From assembly GCA_034437895.1 (NCBI GenBank), contig DAOTTO010000649.1:1-15081 (forward strand): 15,081 bases of DNA, written 5' to 3'. A program made the position numbers and the translations under genes. The DNA is from JANRLJ01 sp034437895. GTDB lineage: Bacteria; Chloroflexota; Anaerolineae; Aggregatilineales; Phototrophicaceae. Of the stretch, positions 1 to 7,040 are shown one piece after another; the stretch's first letter is position 1, and every line of letters starts with the position of its first letter. The notes below the pieces were generated by a model. It was not told the origin of the DNA and did no database searches. It was given only the letters and a program-made list of their open reading frames with translations.

Positions 1-25
1 TCACAATTTGTATCCAATCACCCTT

Positions 26-2656
26 TTACGTTTTGGCCTCAATCATACGCTTCAATTCATAGAGTTTTGTGAGCGCTTGAATAGGACTCAGCGAATCGAC
101 TTCAAGGGTGCGAAGTGCATCTAATGCGGCATGAGTGGGTTCTTCGGTGAACAAGCTCATTTGTCCTGGCGAAGTTTTAGGACGAGACCGTTTTAGCTGA
201 GGCTGCGCTGGCTCAATCTCGAAGTTACCGCCTTCGGATTCAAGCATGTGCAGCAGTTCACGGGCGCGTTCTACTACGGGACGCGGCATCCCGGCTAACT
301 GCGCCACATGCACCCCATAACTGCGATCCGCCCCACCCGGCAGCACTTTATGTAAAAAAACAATCTCCTCGCCGCGTTCCGTCACACCCACATTAAAATT
401 TCGTGCGCGAGGCAAAATATTGGGCAGCGCGGTGAGTTCATGATAATGCGTGGCAAAAAGCGTCCGGCAGTTTAAGCGCGGATTATTATGAATATATTCG
501 ACCACCGCACGCGCAATCGCCAGCCCATCGTAAGTGGATGTGCCGCGTCCGACTTCATCCAAAATGAGTAAACTTCGTTTGGTACTGCCCGAAAGCAACC
601 GCGCCGTCTCGACCATTTCCACCATAAATGTGCTTTGTCCGGCATGAATTTCGTCTTGTGCGCCGATGCGGGCAAATATCCGGTCTACCAGTCCAATCGT
701 CGCCTCATCCGCCGGAACAAAGCTGCCAATTTGCGCCATGAGCGTAATAATCGCTACTTGGCGGATGTAGGTGGATTTGCCGGACATGTTCGGCCCAGTG
801 ATGATGTGGATACGCGACATGCTGTCAAAGTGGGTTTCATTGGGGACGTAACGGATTCCGCCATCAAGCAACTGCTCAACGACGGGATGCCGTCCATCAC
901 GGATAATCAACAAGTCGTCATCAGTCAGAATCGGACGAATGTAGCCCTCGCGCACAGCAACATCACCTAACGAAAGAAATGCGTCCAAGTGGGCAATCAT
1001 CCGTGCTGTATCCAACAAACGCTTGGAATCAGCAGCGAGTTCGACACAAAGCGCTTCAAACAATTGGCGCTCAACCGCCATAATCTGCTCTTCGGCGTTC
1101 AAAACGAGGGTTTCATATTCTTTAAGCTCCGGTGTGATATAGCGCTCCGCATTAACCAATGTTTGCTTGCGAATATAATCCGCTGGCACTTTCCCAGTAT
1201 TGGCATGACTGACTTCAATGTAATAGCCAAAAACTTTGTTAAACCCAACTTTGATCGAAGCAATCCCCGTGCGGCGGCGTTCATGCGGTTCAAGATTAGC
1301 GACCCATTCACGGGCATCTTTGCTGGCTTGCAAAATATCATCCAATTCTTGTGCATAGCCAGGACGAATGATGCCGAGGGTATTGAGTGTAGCAGGTGGC
1401 TCATCGACCAATGCCCGATTGATTTTGTCACAAATTTCCGGGCAGGCATCAAGTTTACTATGTAGGGCTTTTAGCGCAGGGATAGACTCTATCAAACCGC
1501 GTAAAACGGGAATAGCATTTAGGCTGGTTTGTAATCCTGCCAGATCACGCGGCCCCGCCCTGCCAATCAGCAGGCGATTCGTCAGGCGCTCGATATCCGA
1601 AATATTTTTGAGCGCTGTTTGAAGTTCAAGCCGCAGTGTTTCATCCGCAGCGAGGGCTTCTACCGCATCTAAACGGGCATTCAGTCGATTTAAATCAAGC
1701 AGCGGTTGGTTGACCCAACTACGCAGCAAACGCGCTCCCATTGAGGTTATTGTGCGATCCAGCACATCCAACAAGCTGCCGCGTGTTTGGCGGGCGCGGA
1801 TGGTCTCGGTGAGTTCAAGATTGCGGCGCGTGAACTGATCTAACACCATAAAATCGTTGGTTGAATAAGCGCGGAGCAGCGTTAATTGGCTCAAACTCGT
1901 TTTTTGTGTATCACGCAAATAGCTTAGGAGCGCTCCAGCAGCGGAGGCAGCATGAGACTTGTCATCAAAGCCAAAGCTAGAGAGTGTCCTCACATGAAAG
2001 TGATCGCGCAGCATTTGATGAGCAGCACTCGCTTCAAAGCGCCAATCCTGCACCGATGAAAGGTGGCTGCCAGCAGGCAAAGATGCGCCGCGCTGTGTCC
2101 AACTTTCAGGCATCAGGACTTCGCGGGGTGCAAGCCGCGCAAGTTCTTCCAATACTTTTACGCCGACTTCTTCACCTTCAAGCTGCGTCGCACAAAATTC
2201 GCCTGTCGAAATATCGGCATAGGCAATTCCCGCCTGCCGCCACGTTCCATTCTCTCCTATAGGAACGATTGCCATAATGTAATTCGGTTTATCTTCCGAG
2301 AGCAGTTCCGGCTCGGTAATCGTCCCCGGAGTAATCACCCGTGTGACTTCACGATCTACAATGCCGCGTCCGTCTGGCTCACTGGTTTGGTCACAGACCG
2401 CAACATGAAAGCCCTTCTCGATCAGACGCGCAATATAATTTTCCGCTGCATGATAAGGCACACCCGCCATCGGAGTGCGCGGCCCATCTTTATTAAAACT
2501 GCGTCCTGTGAGCGTTAAATCAAGTTCACGGGCGGCGAGTTCTGCATCTTCGTCGAACATCTCATAAAAATCACCCAACCGGAACATGAGGATGCAATCT
2601 GGGTATTGTCGTTTAATGTCCAAATACTGTTGGCGCAGCGGCGTTACACGCGGCAT
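26..2656 (-). CDS. mutS: DNA mismatch repair protein MutS
   Basis: MutS binds base mismatches and small loops in DNA as a dimer and, using ATP, starts mismatch repair. The 876-residue product is full length. The mismatch-reading Phe-x-Glu lies in GDFYEMF (F30, E32). The core and lever domains follow, then the ABC-type ATPase: Walker A GPNMSGKST at 621-629, Walker B and D-loop LLILDEVGRGTSTYDG at about 696-711, and the switch histidine in ATHYHEL at 735-741. QMSLF at 832-836 matches the sliding-clamp binding motif of bacterial MutS, and the C-terminal SLSPIQALTKLYELKRM matches the helical dimer segment. The ATG has an AGGAT-like ribosome site about 8 bases upstream. It is transcribed divergently from the ROK kinase; no mutL is visible in the window. 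All key residues are present. Confidence 0.98.
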   Translation of the reverse strand: MPRVTPLRQQYLDIKRQYPDCILMFRLGDFYEMFDEDAELAARELDLTLTGRSFNKDGPRTPMAGVPYHAAENYIARLIEKGFHVAVCDQTSEPDGRGIVDREVTRVITPGTITEPELLSEDKPNYIMAIVPIGENGTWRQAGIAYADISTGEFCATQLEGEEVGVKVLEELARLAPREVLMPESWTQRGASLPAGSHLSSVQDWRFEASAAHQMLRDHFHVRTLSSFGFDDKSHAASAAGALLSYLRDTQKTSLSQLTLLRAYSTNDFMVLDQFTRRNLELTETIRARQTRGSLLDVLDRTITSMGARLLRSWVNQPLLDLNRLNARLDAVEALAADETLRLELQTALKNISDIERLTNRLLIGRAGPRDLAGLQTSLNAIPVLRGLIESIPALKALHSKLDACPEICDKINRALVDEPPATLNTLGIIRPGYAQELDDILQASKDAREWVANLEPHERRRTGIASIKVGFNKVFGYYIEVSHANTGKVPADYIRKQTLVNAERYITPELKEYETLVLNAEEQIMAVERQLFEALCVELAADSKRLLDTARMIAHLDAFLSLGDVAVREGYIRPILTDDDLLIIRDGRHPVVEQLLDGGIRYVPNETHFDSMSRIHIITGPNMSGKSTYIRQVAIITLMAQIGSFVPADEATIGLVDRIFARIGAQDEIHAGQSTFMVEMVETARLLSGSTKRSLLILDEVGRGTSTYDGLAIARAVVEYIHNNPRLNCRTLFATHYHELTALPNILPRARNFNVGVTERGEEIVFLHKVLPGGADRSYGVHVAQLAGMPRPVVERARELLHMLESEGGNFEIEPAQPQLKRSRPKTSPGQMSLFTEEPTHAALDALRTLEVDSLSPIQALTKLYELKRMIEAKT

Positions 2657-2705
2657 AATTTTTATCCTATATGGTCTTAATGTGCGGGAGTTTCTGGACT
2701 TTTTG

Positions 2706-2714
2706 TGCTATTCT
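2706..2714 (+). promoter_or_regulatory. Putative extended -10 promoter for the ROK kinase
   Basis: TGCTATTCT is an extended -10 element (TGn followed by TATTCT) with no clear -35 box. It would give a start near 2721 and a leader of about 44 bases. A very similar TGCTATTGT precedes the glycosidase-like gene at 6966-6974, which modestly supports both. Confidence 0.35.
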
Positions 2715-2738
2715 ATCAGCGCATTCATGGCGCTTCAA
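2710..2738 (-). promoter_or_regulatory. Putative sigma70-type promoter for mutS
   Basis: On the minus strand TTGAAG (2733-2738) is followed after exactly 17 bases by TAGAAT (2710-2715). Each box keeps most of the consensus. Transcription would start near 2703 and give a leader of about 46 bases before the mutS ATG. The -10 box overlaps the -10 box of the opposite promoter for the ROK kinase. This is motif matching by eye only. Confidence 0.4.
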
Positions 2739-2754
2739 CTAAACTTTACTTTTC

Positions 2755-2759
2755 AGGAG
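2755..2759 (+). promoter_or_regulatory. Ribosome binding site fixing the ROK kinase start
   Basis: AGGAG sits 5 bases before the ATG at 2765. It favours this start over the in-frame ATG at 2705, which has no such site and would add 20 residues ahead of the family's usual N-terminal GVDLGGT strand. Confidence 0.75.
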
Positions 2760-2764
2760 CATTT

Positions 2765-3748
2765 ATGTCTGAAGTTATCATCGGCGTTGACTTGGGCGGT
2801 ACGCGCATCCGGGCAGGGCGTTTAGACAAACACTTAGAAATATTAGAACGAGTTGAAACCCTTACGCTTGCTGATGAAGGTCTTAAGCCCACCTTAGAAC
2901 GCATTAAAGCAGAAATTTATAAAGTGCTGCCGCAAGATGGCTCACAAGTCTTGGGAATCGGGGTATCTGCGCCGGGTCCACTTAACCCGGAGACAGGAGT
3001 GATTGTGCGCCCACCCAATTTGCTCGGTTGGGAAGATGTCCCATTAGGCGCTATTCTTCAGCAAGAATTTGGCGTTCCCGTTTATCTTGGCAACGATGCC
3101 AATTTAGCTGCATTGGCGGAAGTGGCGCGAGGTGTGGCATACGGCTACAAACACGCCATTTATCTCACTGTCAGTACAGGAATTGGCAGCGGCATCGTCA
3201 TTGATGGTCGCCTTCTGTTAGGGCGCGAAGGATTGGCAGCCGAAGCAGGCCACATGGTCATGGTGGTGGGTGATCGCGTTTCCACGTTAGAAACGGAAGC
3301 GGCTGGCCCGGATATGGCGCGGTTAGCCGTAGAACGCATCAAAGCAGGCGAAAAATCTATGATGACCGAGTTCGTAAACAACGATTTAGAAGCCATTACA
3401 GGCAGTGTCGTCGGACGCGCAGCACAAGCAGGCGATCCATTAGCCCAAGAACTGATTCAGCACGCCGGCTTTCTTGTTGGCTTGGGAATCGTGAATCTGC
3501 TGCATCTTTTTAACCCGGAAATCGTTGTAGTCGGTGGTGGTGTAACACATGTAGGCGAGATGTTATTTAAACCGATGCGCGAAGCCATCCAGAAATATGC
3601 CATTGACGATGCTTATTGGCGCGATTTGCGGATAGAAAGCCCGGCACTTGGCGATGATGTCAGCCTAATTGGGGCGGCAGTACTCGTTGCTACACGCGGC
3701 GGACAGGCGACAATTGCAGAAGTTTTAGCGAGATTAAACGCGCCTTGA
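2765..3748 (+). CDS. ROK-family sugar kinase (glucokinase-like), zinc site absent
   Basis: ROK kinases phosphorylate glucose or amino sugars such as N-acetylmannosamine with ATP in the cytoplasm. The 327-residue product has the usual family length. The phosphate-binding loop is GVDLGGTRIR (residues 7-16), the catalytic aspartate is in LGNDANLAALAE (D111), STGIGSG at 137-143 is the second nucleotide loop, and AEAGH at 159-163 carries the sugar-binding Glu160 and His163. ROK proteins normally have a CxCGxxGCxE zinc motif just after this. Here the equivalent stretch reads GDRVSTLETEAAG (169-181) and the whole protein contains no cysteine. The fold motifs and catalytic Asp are intact, so an active kinase is likely, but its sugar cannot be told. 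It stands alone, with no sugar transporter or regulator beside it in the window. There is no N-terminal DNA-binding domain, so it is not a ROK repressor. Confidence 0.9.
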   Translation: MSEVIIGVDLGGTRIRAGRLDKHLEILERVETLTLADEGLKPTLERIKAEIYKVLPQDGSQVLGIGVSAPGPLNPETGVIVRPPNLLGWEDVPLGAILQQEFGVPVYLGNDANLAALAEVARGVAYGYKHAIYLTVSTGIGSGIVIDGRLLLGREGLAAEAGHMVMVVGDRVSTLETEAAGPDMARLAVERIKAGEKSMMTEFVNNDLEAITGSVVGRAAQAGDPLAQELIQHAGFLVGLGIVNLLHLFNPEIVVVGGGVTHVGEMLFKPMREAIQKYAIDDAYWRDLRIESPALGDDVSLIGAAVLVATRGGQATIAEVLARLNAP

Positions 3749-3812
3749 TTTTTTGTCAGCAGGCGGCAGCATTTAACGATGAAATTTATAATGGACTTCT
3801 ATCACAGCCTTC

Positions 3813-3841
3813 TTTAAACGATTTACGGCTCATGATACAAT
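3813..3841 (+). promoter_or_regulatory. Putative promoter giving a leaderless histidine kinase mRNA
   Basis: TTTAAA (3813-3818), a 17-base spacer and TACAAT (3836-3841) form a good sigma70-like promoter. The usual start point, about 7 bases after the -10 box, falls on the A of the ATG at 3848. No Shine-Dalgarno sequence precedes that ATG. Both facts fit a leaderless transcript. A perfect TATAAT also exists at 3787-3792 but has no matching -35. Confidence 0.45.
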
Positions 3842-3847
3842 CCAACT

Positions 3848-5425
3848 ATGTTAATGTTACCTGATTTCCGCGTCCGGCAGCGAGATTTCCTCCTCGAAAT
3901 CTCGCGTGCCATTACCGCCCAGCTTGATCTCGGTGAGGTCTTGAAGCGTGTCTTGAATGCGTCTGTTGTGATGCTGGCCGGGCAGGTCGGCCTCATTGCG
4001 CTGCGTGAGCCGGATAATCTGTTTTACACCCGCGCCATCAGCGGTGTAGAGTCCATCTTAACTCCGATGCTGAATAATCATCTCTTCACGCTATTTACCA
4101 CCGAAGAAGAAGGGATGGGGACGGAAATCTTTGATGAAAAACTGCGGTTGATGGCAGCAGACATTGACCCACGTTTGCGTCAGTCGGTGGCACTGCCTCT
4201 GACGTTTGCGAGCGAGCCGCTTGGTTTGATGATTGTTTTCCGCACGTTTCGCGGTAATGCCAGCGCCAATGACATCCAGATTTTGCAAAGTTTTGCCGAT
4301 CAAGCAGCGATTGCGGTGCATAATGCCCAGCTTTATGAAAAGATCGACCAAGAGCGCCGTCAATTAGCCGCTATCCTCGATCACAGCGGCGACGGGGTGA
4401 TGATCCTCAGCCCAGATTTGCACATCCAGCGGATGAATCGTGCGCTGGAAAGAATGACAGCGTGGAATGCTGGCGAGGTCGTGGGACTACCGCAAGGTAA
4501 AGTTATTGTCTGGCAGCGGCTGGAAAATACCGATCTACAACATGCCTTAAATCAAGGTTGGCCTTTTTCGCCCTCATCCGGCGCATCTTCGCAGACAGCG
4601 TTGTATGTCGAGGGCGATCTAAAACGGCGCGATGGACTCACTTTAAGTATCGGCATCACCTACGCCCCACTGCTCACAGCAGATAGTCGTCTGGCAGGCA
4701 TTATCGCCAATATCCGTGACATCACCAATTTCCGCAAAGCCCAAGAAATGCAAAATACGTTTGTCTCCGTCATTTCCCATGAACTCAAAACCCCTGTAGC
4801 CATCATCAAGGGCTATGCTGCCACGCTGCGCCGCACAGATGTAGATTGGGATCCTACCGTCATGCAGGATAATTTAGGTGTCATCGAAGATGAAGCTGAC
4901 CGTCTGACCGCGCTCATTCAAAATCTGCTTACCGCCAGTAAACTCCAGACCGAGCGCCAGATGAGTCTTGATCTAGGGGAGGTTTGGCTAGACGAATTAG
5001 CGGCGATAGCGATGGAACGCTACAGTGGTCAAACCCAAAAACATCGCTTTATCCTCAATTTCCCACCTGATTTTCCCGTTATTCAAGCCGACGAAGTACG
5101 CTTACGACAGGTGATTGATAATTTACTCAGCAACGCCGTAAAATATTCACCAAATGAGGGTGAAATTGAGGTCGGGGGGAAGTTCGACGCACAGACTGTC
5201 ACGGTTTATGTACGCGATCAAGGCGTAGGCATTGCTGAAGATGATCAAGTGCGCGTCTTTGATCGCTTCTTTCGTGTTGACGGAAAACTTAGCCGGAAAA
5301 CGCAAGGAACGGGGTTAGGGTTATTTTTATCGAAGGCGATTATCGAAGCACACGGCGGCAAAATTGATGTAGAAAGTAGTCCGGGCGTGGGTTCGACCTT
5401 TTATTTCGTCCTTCCCCGTCGATAA
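3848..5425 (+). CDS. Soluble GAF-PAS sensor histidine kinase
   Basis: A two-component sensor kinase of 525 residues without membrane segments, so it probably senses a cytoplasmic signal. A GAF-type domain occupies about 12-165 and a PAS domain about 172-295 (AILDHSGDGVMIL at its start, IIANIRDIT at its end). The HisKA dimerisation domain follows, with the phospho-accepting His311 in SHELKTP. The ATPase has an N-box LRQVIDNLLSNAVKYS (419-434), G1 DQGVGI (457-462), F-box FDRFFR (471-476) and G2 GTGLGL (487-492). All catalytic boxes are intact. No response regulator is adjacent, so its partner must be encoded elsewhere. No ribosome site precedes the ATG; a second in-frame ATG lies two codons later at 3854. 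The input signal is unknown: the GAF domain shows no obvious cysteine for tetrapyrrole attachment. Confidence 0.95.
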   Translation: MLMLPDFRVRQRDFLLEISRAITAQLDLGEVLKRVLNASVVMLAGQVGLIALREPDNLFYTRAISGVESILTPMLNNHLFTLFTTEEEGMGTEIFDEKLRLMAADIDPRLRQSVALPLTFASEPLGLMIVFRTFRGNASANDIQILQSFADQAAIAVHNAQLYEKIDQERRQLAAILDHSGDGVMILSPDLHIQRMNRALERMTAWNAGEVVGLPQGKVIVWQRLENTDLQHALNQGWPFSPSSGASSQTALYVEGDLKRRDGLTLSIGITYAPLLTADSRLAGIIANIRDITNFRKAQEMQNTFVSVISHELKTPVAIIKGYAATLRRTDVDWDPTVMQDNLGVIEDEADRLTALIQNLLTASKLQTERQMSLDLGEVWLDELAAIAMERYSGQTQKHRFILNFPPDFPVIQADEVRLRQVIDNLLSNAVKYSPNEGEIEVGGKFDAQTVTVYVRDQGVGIAEDDQVRVFDRFFRVDGKLSRKTQGTGLGLFLSKAIIEAHGGKIDVESSPGVGSTFYFVLPRR

Positions 5426-5434
5426 TTAATCGGA

Positions 5435-5443
5435 TGATATAAA
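5435..5443 (+). promoter_or_regulatory. Putative extended -10 promoter for the CpXC gene
   Basis: TGATATAAA is an extended -10 element lying just after the histidine kinase stop codon, with no convincing -35. It would give a leader of about 80 bases that contains the T-rich stretch before the CpXC gene. The gene could instead be read through from the kinase. Confidence 0.3.
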
Positions 5444-5482
5444 CCAAACAGGGACTCAGATAATCAGTAAATCGAACCCTTT

Positions 5483-5524
5483 CTTTTTACTTTTTGCTTT
5501 TCCTTATAGCCTTTAAACTTAGGA
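5483..5524 (+). repeat. T-rich stretch with loose 7-base phasing
   Basis: The pyrimidine-rich strand falls into heptads, most starting with CT (for example CTTTTTA, CTTTTTG, CTTTTCC), across about six units. The series runs into the ribosome site AGGAG (5521-5525) of the gene at 5531. It may be a degenerate heptanucleotide tandem repeat or simply low-complexity DNA; there is no stem that would make it a terminator. Confidence 0.35.
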
Positions 5525-5530
5525 GAATAA

Positions 5531-6874
5531 ATGGCAGCGACTTCACAAACCACGATTCGATGTTCGGCGTGTGGGCAGCCTTTTGGCGCGACACTTCGTA
5601 CTTATCTTGATGCCGCAGAAGATCAACAGAGCAAACTTCTGCTGCTGACTGCACGGTTAAATACAGCACAATGCCCCAACTGCGGCACCATGAATACGAT
5701 TGCCGTTCCCCTGCTTTATCATGATCCACCTAAAGAACTGCTCGTCGCTTATGTGCCGATGGAACTCAACCTAAACAAAGATCAACAAGAAAAGATGATC
5801 GGCGATTTAATGCGCGAACTGCCCAAGACCAACTTTAAGGGCTACATGTTCGCGCCCAAACGGGCATTGACCATGCAAGGCTTGATTGATCTTGTTCTGC
5901 AATCGGATGGTGTAACGCCGGAGATGATGGCACAGCAGCGTGAACGGGTGCGTTTGGCACAAGAATTGGCGGAAGCCGCCGAAGCCGATCTCCCGGCGTT
6001 GGTCAAAAACCACGACAGGGACATCGACGAGCGCTTTTTCCAAACACTGACGATGATGGCGCAGCGCGCACTCGAAGGCGGCAGACCCGATATCGCACAA
6101 CAGATCATCGTCACCCAAAGCCAAATCGCGGAACTCTCGACTTATGGGCAAGAACTCCTGCGTCAGCAAGAGGCGCAAGAACGCATTCTCGAAGAAGTGG
6201 CGGATGAAATTCAAAGATTGGGAACACAAGCGCAGCGGGCGGATTTCCTCGCTTTAGCCCGTAAATATGCCGATGAGGATGATTACCTCCAAGCGCTCGT
6301 CGGGTTGGCGCGTCCGGCTTTCGATTATACCTTCTTGGAAGAAATGAGCATGGTCATCGCCCAAGCCCCAACTAATGAACATGAAAGCTTAAACGCCCTA
6401 CGTGACCGCATACTCGATCTAACACAAGCCATCGATCAGCAGAATCAAGCGGCGGTGCAAAATGCTGCGCGATTCTTACAAGCGCTGATGAATGAGCCAA
6501 ATGTGGATGATGCCATCCGCGCCAATCTCGGTGTGATTGACGATACTTTCATGGCAGTACTCACCACCAATATTCAAGAGGCAGAAAAACATCAAGATGT
6601 CGCATCTGCTAACCGCCTCAAGCAAATTTATAATCAGATCATCACCATCATGCAAGAAAATATGCAACCGGAACTGCTTTTCGTCAATCAGTTGCTTTCA
6701 GCAGCAACCGATACCGAAGCAAATGCCATGATCGCGGCGCAAGCCAAAGAATATGGTTCAGAATTGCTGGAAGTGATGGATGCGGTAGGCGAAGTTCTTG
6801 CGGGGCAAGGCAATGCGGCGCTGCAAAACCGTTTGGCAACGCTGCGTGAAGTAACCGCCCGCGTCTTGAATTAA
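5531..6874 (+). CDS. CpXC-domain zinc-ribbon protein with helical C-terminus
   Basis: The N-terminal 130 or so residues match the CpXC family, a poorly understood bacterial domain named for its cysteine pairs. C11-x2-C14 and C48-x2-C51 (AQCPNCG) should form a zinc ribbon, and the middle carries the family-like block ending near FAPKRALTMQGLIDLVL (107-123). Residues 130-447 are almost purely alpha-helical in composition (rich in A, Q, E, L, no Cys), possibly coiled coil or helical repeats, and resemble nothing I can name. There is no signal peptide or membrane segment, so it is likely cytoplasmic. AGGAG lies 5 bases before the ATG. It follows the histidine kinase on the same strand with a 105-base gap. 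Family assignment is firm; function is unknown. Confidence 0.85.
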   Translation: MAATSQTTIRCSACGQPFGATLRTYLDAAEDQQSKLLLLTARLNTAQCPNCGTMNTIAVPLLYHDPPKELLVAYVPMELNLNKDQQEKMIGDLMRELPKTNFKGYMFAPKRALTMQGLIDLVLQSDGVTPEMMAQQRERVRLAQELAEAAEADLPALVKNHDRDIDERFFQTLTMMAQRALEGGRPDIAQQIIVTQSQIAELSTYGQELLRQQEAQERILEEVADEIQRLGTQAQRADFLALARKYADEDDYLQALVGLARPAFDYTFLEEMSMVIAQAPTNEHESLNALRDRILDLTQAIDQQNQAAVQNAARFLQALMNEPNVDDAIRANLGVIDDTFMAVLTTNIQEAEKHQDVASANRLKQIYNQIITIMQENMQPELLFVNQLLSAATDTEANAMIAAQAKEYGSELLEVMDAVGEVLAGQGNAALQNRLATLREVTARVLN

Positions 6875-6902
6875 GGATACAAATCTCAAGCGGTCTCCGT
6901 CT

Positions 6903-6927
6903 TAAGGGCGCGTTCAATGCGCCCTTA
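6903..6927 (+). repeat. GC-rich palindromic repeat between genes
   Basis: A perfect inverted repeat with 9-base arms, TAAGGGCGC and GCGCCCTTA, around a 7-base loop. No T-run follows it on either side, so it is a poor Rho-independent terminator. Its arms (AGGGCG core) resemble those of the 29-base palindrome at 13149-13177, and both may belong to one family of short dispersed palindromes. Confidence 0.5.
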
Positions 6928-6945
6928 CATCCTCGTTCCAACAGA

Positions 6946-6974
6946 TAAACACTGGTAAAAACGCCTGCTATTGT
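6946..6974 (+). promoter_or_regulatory. Putative promoter of the glycosidase-like gene
   Basis: TAAACA (6946-6951), a 17-base spacer and TATTGT (6969-6974) preceded by TGC, making an extended -10. Transcription would start near 6981 and leave about 60 bases of leader. The extended -10 is nearly the same as the one before the ROK kinase. Confidence 0.4.
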
Positions 6975-7030
6975 GTAGGCTAATCCCCGTTTTGGGTTAC
7001 ACCAATAAACGTAATCTATCGAAATAGAGT

Positions 7031-7037
7031 GAGGAAA
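7031..7037 (+). promoter_or_regulatory. Ribosome binding site deciding the glycosidase start
   Basis: GAGGAAA lies just before two adjacent ATG codons at 7041 and 7044. It argues against the in-frame GTG at 7029, which lies upstream of this site and adds only four residues. Confidence 0.7.
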
Positions 7038-7040
7038 TTC

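Noticed and set aside
635..1465. Plus-strand open frames inside mutS
   Set aside because: They are antisense to an intact, full-length MutS whose motifs are all present; no family resemblance or ribosome site.
2705..2764. Longer ROK kinase starting at 2705
   Set aside because: The added 20 residues do not match the family start, and AGGAG clearly marks 2765.
3787..3792. Perfect TATAAT upstream of the histidine kinase
   Set aside because: No acceptable -35 box at 16-18 bases; the downstream TTTAAA-17-TACAAT pair is better, so this is not listed as a promoter.
6903..6927. Rho-independent terminator of the CpXC gene
   Set aside because: The stem is good but no T-run follows; it fits a dispersed palindrome better.
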